This document shows positions 38,878 through 47,479 of a stretch of DNA of 64,000 nt, piece by piece. Made by a program: the position numbers and the translations under genes. Position 1 is the first letter of the stretch; each line of letters starts with the position of its first letter. Under the pieces are notes generated by a model. That model saw nothing but the letters and a program-made list of their open reading frames with translations, had not been told where the DNA came from and did not search any database. This stretch comes from Rhodocyclaceae bacterium UBA2250 (GTDB taxonomy: Bacteria; Pseudomonadota; Gammaproteobacteria; Burkholderiales; Rhodocyclaceae): contig DDXW01000019.1 in NCBI GenBank assembly GCA_002347285.1, forward strand, positions 190-64,189. The letters are read 5' to 3'.

Positions 38878-39757
38878 ACATCACCCCGTCCGCGGCATCC
38901 TGCTGATGACCGCGGCCGTGCTTTGCTTTGCCCTGCTCGACGCCACGGCCAAGCACCTGTCGCAGACCTTTCCGGTGCCGATGCTGGTCTGGGCGCGCTA
39001 TACGCTGCATTGCCTGCTGATGCTGGCCTTCCTCGCGCCGAGCATGCGGTGGAAGCTGATCACCACGCGTCATCCGGTCAAACAGGTGGTGCGCGCCCTG
39101 CTGCTGGTCGGCGTCACCGGCTTCGCGATGGCCGCCTTCCGGCGCCTGCCACTCGCCGAGACGACGGCGCTGCTGTTCATCACGCCGCTGATCGTCGCGC
39201 TGCTCGCCGGCCCCTTCCTCGGCGAGCGGCTGCGCCCGCTGCACTGGAGCATCAGCATCATCGGCTTCGGCGGCGCGCTGCTGATCGCCCGGCCGGGCGG
39301 CGCCTTCGACCTCGCCGGCATCGTGCTGGTACTCGCGGCGGCGGCCTGCTACAGCGTCTATCAGATCCAGACGCGCCAGCTCTCGCCCACCGAAAGCACG
39401 CTGACGATGCTGTTCTACACCGCGCTGATCGGCACCGTCAGCATGACGCTCGGCGCGCCGTTCTACTGGGGCGGCCCGCTGCCCGGCCTGACGGACGGGC
39501 TGCTGATCGCTTCGCTCGGCCTCTACGGCGGCACCGGCCATTACCTGCTGATCAAGGCCTTCCGCTACGCGCCGGCGACCACCCTTTCGCCGTTCCTCTA
39601 TGTCCAACTCATCTGGGCCACCCTTCTCGGCTGGCTCGCTTACGACCATTGGCCCGACGCCACGACACTCGCCGGCATGGCGATCATCGCCGCCAGCAGC
39701 ATCGCCCTCGCCTTGACGCAGCGGCGCCCGAGCCAACGGATAGAATCGTCCGCATGA
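38867..39757 (+). CDS. EamA/DMT-superfamily transporter
   Basis: 296 residues with a TTG start at 38867 that overlaps the end of nnr by 11 bp. About ten hydrophobic segments and two EamA repeats: GILLMTAAVLCFALLDATAK, PMLVWARYTLHCLLMLAFLA, ALLFITPLIVALLAGPFLGE. An inner-membrane metabolite exporter; substrate unknown. It overlaps nadC by 4 bp, which hints at a metabolite related to the NAD pathway, but this is speculative. Confidence 0.85.
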   Translation: MTVEHHPVRGILLMTAAVLCFALLDATAKHLSQTFPVPMLVWARYTLHCLLMLAFLAPSMRWKLITTRHPVKQVVRALLLVGVTGFAMAAFRRLPLAETTALLFITPLIVALLAGPFLGERLRPLHWSISIIGFGGALLIARPGGAFDLAGIVLVLAAAACYSVYQIQTRQLSPTESTLTMLFYTALIGTVSMTLGAPFYWGGPLPGLTDGLLIASLGLYGGTGHYLLIKAFRYAPATTLSPFLYVQLIWATLLGWLAYDHWPDATTLAGMAIIAASSIALALTQRRPSQRIESSA

Positions 39758-40602
39758 AAACACCGCATCCGCTCGCCCAGGAAATCGAACGCAACGTCCT
39801 CGCCGCACTCGCCGAGGACATCGGCAGCGGCGACCTCACCGCCCGATTGACACCGGCCAATCGCCCCGCCGTCGGGGTGGTCACCAGCCGAGAGGACGCC
39901 GTGCTGTGCGGCACCGCCTGGTTCGATGCCTGTCTGCAGCATCTCGACCCGGGCGCGCGCTTCCGCTGGCTGGCACAGGACGGCGATGCGATCGCCGCCG
40001 GCCAGATTGTCTGCGAGATTGCCGCCGACACGCGCGCCCTGCTCACCGGCGAGCGCAGCGCCCTCAACTTCCTGCAACTGCTCTCCGGCACCGCCACCGT
40101 CACGCGCACCTACGTCGAAGCCGTCGCCGGCACCCGCGCGCAGATCGTCGACACGCGCAAGACCCTGCCCGGCCTGCGCCTCGCGCAGAAGTATGCGGTG
40201 AAGTGCGGCGGCGGCACCAACCACCGCCTCGGCCTCTACGATGGCATCCTGATCAAGGAGAACCACATCATCGCCGCCGGCGGCATCACCGCCGCCTTCG
40301 TGCAGGCGCACTCCATCGCCCGCGGCGACGTGTTCATCCAGGTCGAGGTCGAGACGCTCGAACAGCTCGCCGAGGCGCTCGACGCCGGCGCGACCATGAT
40401 CCTGCTCGACAACATGGACCTCGCACAGATGCGCCAAGCGGTCGGCCTCACTGCCGGCCGCGCCGCGCTCGAAGCCTCCGGCGGCGTGCGGCTCGACAGC
40501 GTGCGCGCAATCGCCGAAACCGGCGTCGACCGCATCTCGATCGGCACGCTGACCAAGGACGTGCGCGCCGTCGACCTGTCGCTGCGGCACAGCGAAGGCT
40601 GA
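39754..40602 (+). CDS. nadC: Nicotinate-nucleotide pyrophosphorylase (quinolinate PRTase)
   Basis: 282 residues. EDIGSGDLTA near the N-terminus, then RKTLPGLRLAQKYAVKCGGG, TNHRLGLYDGILIKENHI, VEVETLEQLAEALDAGA and LEASGGVRLDSVRAIAETGV, all characteristic. It makes nicotinate mononucleotide from quinolinate in NAD synthesis; nnr two genes upstream repairs NAD(P)H. Confidence 0.96.
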   Translation: MKTPHPLAQEIERNVLAALAEDIGSGDLTARLTPANRPAVGVVTSREDAVLCGTAWFDACLQHLDPGARFRWLAQDGDAIAAGQIVCEIAADTRALLTGERSALNFLQLLSGTATVTRTYVEAVAGTRAQIVDTRKTLPGLRLAQKYAVKCGGGTNHRLGLYDGILIKENHIIAAGGITAAFVQAHSIARGDVFIQVEVETLEQLAEALDAGATMILLDNMDLAQMRQAVGLTAGRAALEASGGVRLDSVRAIAETGVDRISIGTLTKDVRAVDLSLRHSEG

Positions 40603-40628
40603 CTCTGCTAGAATTCGCGCCCCACTGC

Positions 40629-40719
40629 GGAGAGGTGGATGAGTGGTTTAAGTCGCACGCCTGGAAAGCGTGTTTAGGATAATATCCTAACGAGGGTTCG
40701 AATCCCTCCCTCTCCGCCA
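40629..40719 (+). tRNA. tRNA-Ser (GGA)
   Basis: 91 nt with encoded CCA and a long variable arm (GTTTAGGATAATATCCTAAC). Acceptor GGAGAGG pairs with CCTCTCC; anticodon GGA in CCTGGAAAG. A -10-like TAGAAT at 40609 lies upstream. The DNA directly behind it carries mobile remnants, as is common at tRNA-Ser integration hotspots. Confidence 0.97.
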
Positions 40720-40788
40720 AACACCTTGATTTTTAAGGTGATTTGGCAAAATCATCCACGAGGTGGCAGACCGTAGCAGAAGCAAAAC

Positions 40789-40812
40789 AGCCGACGAAAG
40801 TCGGCTTTTTTG
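40789..40812 (+). terminator. Intrinsic terminator behind tRNA-Ser
   Basis: Hairpin AGCCGAC-GAAA-GTCGGCT followed by TTTTTT. Confidence 0.85.
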
Positions 40813-40883
40813 TTCCCAAGTGTTCCCGAATTGTTCCCAGATTTCCCATCTGATCCCATTAGACCTGTTCCCGAAATGTTCCC
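40811..40883 (+). repeat. Five TGTTCCC direct repeats behind tRNA-Ser
   Basis: TGTTCCC occurs at 40811, 40821, 40832, 40866 and 40877, in two tight clusters right behind the tRNA terminator and before the transposase fragment. Closely spaced heptamers beside a tRNA could be recombinase arm-sites of a lost integrative element. No integrase gene remains. Confidence 0.45.
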
Positions 40884-40890
40884 AAATGAC

Positions 40891-41334
40891 GTTTCGGGCT
40901 TGCGCTGGAAACTCCTGCGGGATCGCGCCAGTCTCGCGCCGGACGCCCGCGCCGATCTGGATGCCCTCGTCGCGCAGGTGACCACCAAACGCACGGCCCG
41001 CGCCTGGCTCTACAAGGAGCAACTGCGCGAGATTCTGGAGCGCAAGCAGATCAATGTCGTGCGTGACTTGCTCACGCAATGGGCCACCAACGTCATGCGT
41101 TCGAAGGTCGAACCGATGAAGAATGTGGCGGCGATGATCCGCAGTCATATCGCGGGCATCGTCGCCTGGACACAGACGCGGCAAACCAACGGCTTCCTTG
41201 AAGCCATCAACGGACTGTTCCAGGCGGCCAAGCGCAAGGCTCGCGGCTATGGCAACTTCTCCACCATTCGCACCGTCGTCTTTCTCCTCGCCGGCAAGCC
41301 CGATTTCAGCAAGATCAACCCCCATGCCGCTTAA
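40891..41334 (+). pseudogene. ISL3-family transposase, C-terminal fragment
   Basis: About 147 residues without a start of their own: RTARAWLYKEQLREILERKQ, WTQTRQTNGFLEAINGLFQA, AKRKARGYGNFSTIRTVVFL. This is the C-terminal third of an ISL3-type DDE transposase, including the helix NGFLEAINGLFQ that holds the last acidic residue. The N-terminal zinc finger, HTH and first two catalytic Asp are missing. The upstream open frame consists of repeats and non-coding DNA. A dead insertion sequence. Confidence 0.8.
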
Positions 41335-41364
41335 CCCACTCGTTTTTCAAAAGAGCCAGTAATC

Positions 41365-41640
41365 ATGCGCGTCCCCGTCGATCTGCCGCACGCCTACCGC
41401 CTGCTCAACCACGGCCCGGTGACGCTGGTCAGCAGCGCCCATGCCGGGCTGACGGCGTTCGCGGCGACCAGGATCGGCGCGCCGCTGGTCGAGGGCTGCG
41501 TGGCCTGGCTCGAATGCCGCGTGTTCCGCGACGGCAAGTGGCGGTTCGATCATTCAGGCGTCGATAGCGATTTGCGCACGCTGCACTATTTCGGCGGCGG
41601 CGCGTTCGCCGTCACCGGCGCAAGCGTGCACTGCGAATAG
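41365..41640 (+). pseudogene. Flavin reductase-like gene with an in-frame internal deletion
   Basis: 91 residues. The start (DLPHAYRLLNHGPVTLVSSA) and the end (APLVEGCVAWLECRVFRDGK, LRTLHYFGGGAFAVTGASV) match the two ends of flavin-reductase-like FMN-binding split-barrel proteins of about 180-190 residues. The middle (roughly 90 residues with the FMN-binding core) is missing at HAGLTAFAATRIGAP without a frame change. No FMN site remains, so it is very probably a pseudogene. Confidence 0.7.
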
Positions 41641-41650
41641 CGGGCGGCGC

Positions 41651-42286
41651 TCACGGGCAGCGCAGCACGTTCCCTTCCTTCCGGCAGGCTCCGGACGGGC
41701 CGATGAAGACCCCCGCGCCGCCCCTCGGGTAGCGGCGCCCCTGCTCGTCCCAGCAGCCGCCGGCGTCGCAGTTCCTGATGCGCGGCGACCTGGGCGGGCG
41801 CGGCGGCGGCGGCAGCAGCGGATAGCGCGGGCTGTTGGCGGCGGCCTCGGCTTCGGCCGCCTTCTCCTTGGCCTCGCGCGCCGCCCGCTCCGCCTCGCGG
41901 GCGCGCTGCTCGGCCTGCTCGGAACGGCGCAAGGCATCCTGGATCGCCTGCCGGTCCTCTTCCTTCTTCCGTTCTTCCCGGCGCTGCTTTTCCTCGACGC
42001 GGTAGGCGGCCAGCTCCTCCTCGGTCATGTATTCCTCGGGCGGGTAGGTGCCGGGGTGTCGGCGCTCGAACTCGCGCTTGCTGCGCCGCGCAGCTTCCTC
42101 GCGCTCCTTCTGCTCCGCGGCGCCGACGGGCGCATAGCTGCCGAGTTCCTTGCCCGGCTCGCAGGGATGGTCCTGGCCGATCTTCCTGCCGGTCTTGGGG
42201 TCCTGGCAGAGGTAGTAACCGGCGGCATGGGCAGGCGCGGCGACCAGCGTCGCCGCCGCGATCAACGCCACCCAGAGTCTGTTCAT
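41651..42286 (-). CDS. Exported protein with a central charged coiled coil
   Basis: 211 residues from ATG 42286. Signal peptide MNRLWVALIAAATLVAAPAHA, then YYLCQDPKTGRKIGQDHPCE, similar to the start of DUF4124-type periplasmic proteins. A long charged helix follows (about 70-165, EERKKEEDRQAIQDALRRSE and on). The C-terminus has NCDAGGCWDEQGRRYPRGG and CRKEGNVLRCP with paired Cys. Function unknown. The gene converges with the broken flavin-reductase gene. Confidence 0.75.
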   Translation of the reverse strand: MNRLWVALIAAATLVAAPAHAAGYYLCQDPKTGRKIGQDHPCEPGKELGSYAPVGAAEQKEREEAARRSKREFERRHPGTYPPEEYMTEEELAAYRVEEKQRREERKKEEDRQAIQDALRRSEQAEQRAREAERAAREAKEKAAEAEAAANSPRYPLLPPPPRPPRSPRIRNCDAGGCWDEQGRRYPRGGAGVFIGPSGACRKEGNVLRCP

Positions 42287-42399
42287 CCACGGCTCCGCCA
42301 AACACGCTCGGAACATTATGCGGCGTTTCGCCGGCCTCGGCCAGCGGCGCCGGCGATGGCGTATGCTTTTGCTGCCCCCAACCACTTACGAGGCGCATC

Positions 42400-43449
42400 A
42401 TGACCAAGACCAAAGCCTACGCCGCCCAGAGCGCGACGAGCCCGCTGGCGCCCTTCGAACTGGAGCGGCGCGCGCCGGCGGCGGACGACGTGCAGATCCG
42501 CATCCTGTTCTGCGGCGTCTGCCATTCCGACCTGCACACCGCGCGCGGCGAATGGAGCGGCACGCTCTACCCGTGCGTGCCCGGCCACGAGATCGTCGGC
42601 CGCGTGACCGCCGTCGGCGCGCGGGTGCGCAACTTCGCGGTCGGCGACCTGGTCGGCGTCGGCTGCATGGTCGACAGCTGCGGCCATTGCCACTCCTGCC
42701 GCGACGGCGAGGAGCAGTACTGCGAGAACGGCTTCACCGGCACCTACAACGGCCCGATGTACGGCGGCGAGAACACCTACGGCGGCTATGCCCAGAACAT
42801 CGTCGTCAAGGAGTCCTTCGTGCTGCGCGTCCGGCACGCGGAGAAGGATCTGGCGGCGGTCGCGCCGCTGCTGTGCGCCGGGATCACGACGTATTCGCCG
42901 CTGCGCCACTGGGGCGCCGGCCCCGGCCAGCGGGTCGGCATCGTCGGCCTCGGCGGCCTCGGCCACATGGGCGTCAAGCTGGCGCGCGCGATGGGCGCGG
43001 AGGTGACCCTGTTCACCACCTCGCGCGGCAAGATGGCGGACGGCGAGCGGCTGGGCGCCCATCAGGTCTGCCTGTCCACCGACGCGGCGCAGATGGCCGC
43101 CCTGGCCGGCCGCTTCGACCTGATCCTCGACACCGTCGCCGCCCCGCACGACCTCAACGCCTACCTGTCGCTGCTCAAGCGCGACGGCACGCTGACGCTG
43201 GTCGGCGCGCCGCCGACGCCGCATCCGTCGCCCAACGTGTTCGGCCTGATCCTCAAGCGGCGCCAGCTGGCGGGCTCGCTGATCGGCGGCATCCGCGAGA
43301 CGCAGGAGATGCTCGATTTCTGCGCCGCGCACGGCATCGTCTCGGACATCGAGACGATCGCCATCGACTACATCAACGCCGCCTACGAGCGGATGCTGAG
43401 GAGCGACGTCAAGTACCGCTTCGTGATCGACATGGCCACGCTCGCTTGA
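42400..43449 (+). CDS. Zinc-dependent alcohol dehydrogenase (cinnamyl-alcohol type)
   Basis: 349 residues. Catalytic zinc site FCGVCHSDLHTARGEW and GHEIVGRV, structural zinc site SCGHCHSCRDGEEQYC, and the cofactor site VGIVGLGGLGHMGVKLARAM. This is the NADP-dependent cinnamyl-alcohol-dehydrogenase/YahK-like group, which reduces a broad range of aldehydes. It begins about 110 bp from the divergent exported protein. Confidence 0.93.
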   Translation: MTKTKAYAAQSATSPLAPFELERRAPAADDVQIRILFCGVCHSDLHTARGEWSGTLYPCVPGHEIVGRVTAVGARVRNFAVGDLVGVGCMVDSCGHCHSCRDGEEQYCENGFTGTYNGPMYGGENTYGGYAQNIVVKESFVLRVRHAEKDLAAVAPLLCAGITTYSPLRHWGAGPGQRVGIVGLGGLGHMGVKLARAMGAEVTLFTTSRGKMADGERLGAHQVCLSTDAAQMAALAGRFDLILDTVAAPHDLNAYLSLLKRDGTLTLVGAPPTPHPSPNVFGLILKRRQLAGSLIGGIRETQEMLDFCAAHGIVSDIETIAIDYINAAYERMLRSDVKYRFVIDMATLA

Positions 43450-44209
43450 AGTCCTGCACGTTGCGCATCCCCGGTCTCGCCCTTCTCCTCCTCATGCTCG
43501 GCGGCTGCGGCGGACTCGTCGCGCCGCCGCAGGAGCGGACGGCCTACGTCGCCTCGCCCAACCACAACGAGCGGCGGCCGAACTTCGTCATCCTCCACGA
43601 CACGTCGAACGACAACGCGGCGCGCGCGCTCGACACGCTGACCGATCCGCAACGCGAGGTGAGCGCGCATTACCTGATCGGCCGCGACGGCATGCTCTAC
43701 CAGCTCGTCGACGAGAACCGCCGCGCCTGGCATGCCGGCGCATCCTACTGGGGCGGCAGCACGGACCTGAACTCCGCCTCGATCGGCATCGAACTGGACA
43801 ACGACGGCTCGGAACCCTACGCGGAAGTCCAGATCGTGCGGCTGCTCGGCCTGCTGCAGGACATCCGGGACCGCATTTCCCGTGGGAGAGACTGGCGCAG
43901 GCTGGTTTCGGACTGTGGTGCCGCGATCCATCCATGCATTCCGAGGACCTGCCTGATCCAATGCTCGCCCTGCAGGCGATCGGCTACGAAACGGTCGAGC
44001 CGGCCGCCGCGCTGGCGGCCTTCCGCCGCCATTTCCTGGGCAGCGAAGACGCTGCCGAAGCGGCAAGCGGGGACGAGAGACGCTGGCTGGCCTGCCTGCT
44101 GCGCGAGAAACGGAACGGCAACGGCGCGGCCACGCCAAGCGCGGAAGTCAGCCGTTGGAAGGAGCGCTCCGCAGGCGGATCAACTGCCGAGGCCGGCAAG
44201 AACCTCTAA
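43446..44209 (+). pseudogene. Lipoprotein N-acetylmuramoyl-L-alanine amidase, broken
   Basis: The 5' part (43446-43880) is coding: a lipoprotein signal (LALLLLMLGGCGG) and an amidase_2 domain with NFVILHDTSNDNAARALDTL, SAHYLIGRDGMLYQLVDENR, RAWHAGAS and NSASIGIELDNDG, as in AmiD. Then about 60 bp of unrelated sequence replaces the expected GHSDIAPGRKxDPG part. The last third resumes in another frame at about 43934 (LALQAIGYETVEPAAALAAF, RRHFLGSEDA, the AmiD C-terminal peptidoglycan-binding helices). So there is a deletion and a frame change, and the zinc ligand after DIAPG is lost. Probably inactive. It starts with TTG overlapping the end of the dehydrogenase gene. Confidence 0.75.
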
Positions 44210-44623
44210 GGTCCTGACATCCCTTTCCCCTTGAAAATAACGCTCGAGCACGTCGGCAAAGACCTGCTCGCCGCCGTCCACCGCCTCGAAGAGCGTCATC
44301 GACGACTTGAGCTTGAGATCGTCGGGGAAACCGAGAATGGCTTGAATTGGTTTGTCATGCACCTGCAGCAGCGCGGCGGCGCACTCCCGCAGCCGCGCAC
44401 CCAGGACCGGATGGGCGAGATAGCTCCGCGCCTCGGCGCGACTTCCGATCGCATAGAGTCGCGCCATCGCGCTATGCCCCAATCCGGCGATCTGCGGGAA
44501 GACGAACCACATCCAATGGGTGCGCTTCGCACCGGCACGCAATTCCGCAAGCGCCGCGGGATAGACACCCTCCTGCGCTGCGACAAAGCGCTCAAGATGA
44601 TGCGGACCGGTGCTGGTCGTCAT
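44180..44623 (-). CDS. DUF1810 family protein
   Basis: 147 residues from ATG 44623. LERFVAAQEGVYPAALAELR, THWMWFVFPQIAGLGHSAMA, and FPDDLKLKSSMTLFEAV are the family signatures. DUF1810 proteins are small, soluble and of unknown function. It overlaps the end of the broken amidase gene by 30 bp, tail to tail. Confidence 0.88.
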   Translation of the reverse strand: MTTSTGPHHLERFVAAQEGVYPAALAELRAGAKRTHWMWFVFPQIAGLGHSAMARLYAIGSRAEARSYLAHPVLGARLRECAAALLQVHDKPIQAILGFPDDLKLKSSMTLFEAVDGGEQVFADVLERYFQGERDVRTLEVLAGLGS

Positions 44624-44669
44624 GGAACGCGCGGCCAAAAGGGAAGCGCCCGGTCTAACCCCCAAATGG

Positions 44670-44695
44670 AAACGCCCCGAACGATCAGGGCGTTT
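44670..44695 (-). terminator. Hairpin behind tRNA-Ser (GCT)
   Basis: AAACGCCC / GGGCGTTT around a 10-base loop. On the minus strand it lies about 30 bp behind the tRNA-Ser and is followed by a T-rich run, so it probably ends the tRNA transcript. Confidence 0.65.
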
Positions 44696-44725
44696 CGCCT
44701 GTCGAACAGGCTGTCACCAATGTCC

Positions 44726-44818
44726 TGGCGGAGACGGAGGGATTCGAACCCTCGATGCAGGTTTTGCCCGCATGCTCCCTTAGCAGGGGAGTGCCTTCGA
44801 CCTCTCGGCCACGTCTCC
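44726..44818 (-). tRNA. tRNA-Ser (GCT)
   Basis: 93 nt with encoded CCA on the minus strand. Acceptor GGAGACG pairs with CGTCTCC, anticodon GCT in CCTGCTAAGG, long variable arm typical of serine tRNAs. Confidence 0.96.
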
Positions 44819-44860
44819 GAAGGGAGCGGATGATAGTCCCATCCCCTCCCAGGGTCAAAC

Positions 44861-46102
44861 TCAGGCGGGCGCCTTGTCGAGCCCGAATGCCTGGTGCAGC
44901 ACGCGTACCGCGAGTTCGAGGTACTTCTCGTCGACGACGACCGAGATCTTGATCTCGGAGGTGGAGATCATCTGGATGTTGATGCCTTCCTCGGCGAGGG
45001 AGCGGAACATCATGCTGGCGACGCCCGGGTGCGAGCGCATGCCGACGCCGACCGCCGAGACCTTGCAGATCTTGTTGTCGCCCTCGATGGCGCGCGCGCC
45101 GATGTGCGGCTTGATCTGCTCCTCGAGGATCTTCAGCGCGCGGCCGTATTCGCCGCGGTTCACGGTGAAGGAGAAGTCGGTGGTGCCGTCGTGGCCGACG
45201 TTCTGGATGATCATGTCCACGTCGATGTTGGCCTCGGCGATCGGGCCGAGGATCTGCGAGGCGACGCCGGGACGGTCGGGCACGCCGAGCACGGTGAGCT
45301 TGGCTTCGTCGCGGTTGAAGGCGATTCCGGAAATGATCGGTTGTTCCATGGTTTTGTCTTCCTCAACGGTAATCAGCGTGCCGGGCGTCTCCTTGCCCTC
45401 CTCCTCGAAGCTGGACAGCACGCGCAGCTTGACCTTGTACTTGCCGGCGAACTCGACCGAGCGGATCTGCAGCACCTTGGAGCCGAGGCTCGCCATCTCG
45501 AGCATTTCCTCGAAGGTGATGGTGTCGAGCTTGCGCGCTTCGGGGACGATGCGCGGGTCGGTGGTGTACACGCCATCGACGTCGGTGTAGATCTGGCATT
45601 CGTCGGCCTTGAGCGCGGCGGCCAGCGCCACGCCCGAGGTGTCGGAGCCGCCGCGGCCGAGCGTGGTGATGTTGCCGTATTCGTCGACGCCCTGGAAGCC
45701 GGCGACGATCACGACGGAACCCGCGTCGAGGTCGCGGCGGATGTTGGCATCCTCGATCGAAAGGATGCGCGCCTTGGTGAAGGTGCTGTCGGTCAGCACC
45801 TTCACCTGGCTGCCGGTGTAGCTCTTCGCATTGACGCCGGCATCCTTGAGGGCCATCGCCAGCAGGGCGATGGTGACCTGCTCGCCGGTGGACACCATCA
45901 CGTCGAGCTCGCGCAGGTCGGGCTGCGGCGACACTTCCTTGGCCAGCGCGATGAGGCGGTTGGTCTCGCCGCTCATCGCCGAAACGACGACGACGACCTG
46001 GTTGCCCTGCTCTTTCCAGCGCTTGACGCGCCGGGCCACGTTGCGGATGCGGTCGGGGCTGCCCATCGAGGTGCCCCCGTATTTCTGAACGATCAGCGCC
46101 AT
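44861..46102 (-). CDS. lysC: Aspartate kinase
   Basis: 413 residues. Kinase domain with [54 protein letters not shown] and [14 protein letters not shown]; then two ACT domains (about 265-410) that bind allosteric amino acids. The internal GTG/ATG that often gives the beta subunit ([20 protein letters not shown] region) is present, as in the alpha-2 beta-2 type enzymes. First step of lysine, threonine and methionine synthesis; it feeds on aspartate in the cytoplasm. Confidence 0.96.
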   Translation of the reverse strand: MALIVQKYGGTSMGSPDRIRNVARRVKRWKEQGNQVVVVVSAMSGETNRLIALAKEVSPQPDLRELDVMVSTGEQVTIALLAMALKDAGVNAKSYTGSQVKVLTDSTFTKARILSIEDANIRRDLDAGSVVIVAGFQGVDEYGNITTLGRGGSDTSGVALAAALKADECQIYTDVDGVYTTDPRIVPEARKLDTITFEEMLEMASLGSKVLQIRSVEFAGKYKVKLRVLSSFEEEGKETPGTLITVEEDKTMEQPIISGIAFNRDEAKLTVLGVPDRPGVASQILGPIAEANIDVDMIIQNVGHDGTTDFSFTVNRGEYGRALKILEEQIKPHIGARAIEGDNKICKVSAVGVGMRSHPGVASMMFRSLAEEGINIQMISTSEIKISVVVDEKYLELAVRVLHQAFGLDKAPA

Positions 46103-46290
46103 GTTCGATCCAGTTGCGGAAAGGCGCGCATTCTATCCGAACGGCGGGTTTTCGGCGATTCGCGCCGCGCGAAGCGCACAAGGCACTTGTATGGCATCCA
46201 AATATCCGATATGCTTTTCGTACTATAACTTACGTTGTAGATAAAAATTACTGTTCATATTCACCTTGCAACCAAGAAAGGGATAACAAC
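46103..46290. other. AT-rich intergenic region between lysC and an HTH gene
   Basis: The divergent promoter region. 46190-46262 is markedly AT-rich, with possible -10 boxes such as TATAAC. Local base composition unlike the neighbourhood suggests either a regulated promoter or acquired DNA upstream of the HTH gene. Confidence 0.4.
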
Positions 46291-46581
46291 ATGAAAACCA
46301 TGGAGAAAGTCGACGCCCGTGAAATCCGCCGCAAGCTCGGCCTGAATCAGCAGCAATTCTGGTCGAAGCTGGGCGTTACCCAGAGCGGCGGCTCCCGCTA
46401 CGAAAGCGGCCGCAACATGCCGCGGCCCGTGCAGCACCTGCTGCGCCTCGTGCATGTCGAGCAGATCGACATCCAGAAGATCAAGAAGGAAGACTACGAG
46501 GTCGTCGAGTATCTCCGGGCGAAGAAGCCCGATCTCTTCAAGGATCTCAAGAAGGAAGCCAAGGCCTTCAAGAAAGGCTGA
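46291..46581 (+). CDS. XRE-type helix-turn-helix protein
   Basis: 96 residues from ATG 46291, with AAGAAAGGG upstream. The N-terminal half is an HTH (REIRRKLGLNQQQFWSKLGV, TQSGGSRYESGRNMPRPVQH) with the NQQQFW and RYESGR motifs also found in transcriptional regulators related to NadS and HigA. The C-terminus is highly basic (DLFKDLKKEAKAFKKG). No toxin partner is next to it. Its AT-rich upstream region hints at a regulated promoter. Target unknown. Confidence 0.8.
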   Translation: MKTMEKVDAREIRRKLGLNQQQFWSKLGVTQSGGSRYESGRNMPRPVQHLLRLVHVEQIDIQKIKKEDYEVVEYLRAKKPDLFKDLKKEAKAFKKG

Positions 46582-46592
46582 GCGGTTTTCCC

Positions 46593-47435
46593 CTACGGGC
46601 TGACCTGCACGGCCAGCCCGGTTTCCGCCGCGATGCGCGCGCCGAGTTCCTCGATCCGCGCCGGCGGCAGCCGTTCGAGTCTTGTGGCCTCTGGCTGGAG
46701 CGACGGACGCGCAAGCCCGTAAAGATGCACCCCGGCGAGGACATCCTTCGCGCGGGCGAGCAGCGCCAGATAGCTCGCCAAATCCCCCTCCCCCGGCGGC
46801 TGGCCGTCGAGCAGGAACATGCAGGTCTGCACCCAGGTGGAGCAGAGCTCCCCGCAGCCCCGCAGGCGCCGCAGCACCGTATCCGGCTGGTAGGCGACGT
46901 TGTTGATACGCCGCATCGCCGTCGTGCCGGCGGCATCGACCTTGAACCAGACCTCGCCGCCGCGCGCGCCGAGCGCGGCGATGCCGCGCTGCACCGCCGC
47001 GCGGTCGAGCAGGCTGCCGTTGGTGATCAGCCGCAGCCGGGGCGGCGCGGCGAGCGCGAAGCTGTCGACCACCCGGCCGGCCAGCGCCACGGCGGCGGGA
47101 AACTCGGCCGCGCTGGTCGGCTCGCCGTTGCCGGAGAAGGCGATATCCACCACCTGCCGCGCCTCGGGCGGCGCATGGCGCGCCATGAAGTCGCCGTGGT
47201 AAAGCTGCGTCAGCATTTCGCGCAGTTCCGTCTCCAGCTTCGCCAGATCGATCGGCGGCGGGCCGCCGCGCTTGAGATCGGGCACCTGGCAGTAGATGCA
47301 GCGCCAGTTGCAGGCGTTGTTCGGGTTGAGGTTGATGCCCACCGACACGCCGCCGGCGCGGCGCGACACGACCGGGTAAACATAGGTCATCCCCGTGATG
47401 TCGCGGTTGTGGTCCTGAATGATGAGTCGAGCCAT
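46593..47435 (-). CDS. Radical SAM protein of unknown specificity
   Basis: 280 residues. Cluster motif CNWRCIYCQ (CxxxCxxC) in NPNNACNWRCIYCQ, then SAM-binding elements FSGNGEPTSAAEF (GGE-like GNGEP) and TNGSLLDRAAV. It resembles the wider COG0731-like radical SAM enzymes rather than QueE, whose cysteine pattern is different. Divergent from queD with about 45 bp between, which makes a role in queuosine or another pterin-derived modification tempting but unproven. Confidence 0.8.
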   Translation of the reverse strand: MARLIIQDHNRDITGMTYVYPVVSRRAGGVSVGINLNPNNACNWRCIYCQVPDLKRGGPPPIDLAKLETELREMLTQLYHGDFMARHAPPEARQVVDIAFSGNGEPTSAAEFPAAVALAGRVVDSFALAAPPRLRLITNGSLLDRAAVQRGIAALGARGGEVWFKVDAAGTTAMRRINNVAYQPDTVLRRLRGCGELCSTWVQTCMFLLDGQPPGEGDLASYLALLARAKDVLAGVHLYGLARPSLQPEATRLERLPPARIEELGARIAAETGLAVQVSP

Positions 47436-47479
47436 GGCAGGGACTATACTTCGTCGCTCCGCCGATTGACACGCCGACC

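Noticed and set aside
40687..40720. Short minus-strand peptide reading RRGRDSNPR and a similar one over the other tRNA-Ser.
   Set aside because: This is the well-known artefact of translating across tRNA-Ser antisense; no gene.
46593..47435. Radical SAM gene considered as QueE because queD is adjacent.
   Set aside because: The cluster motif is the plain CxxxCxxC and the size and other motifs do not match QueE.
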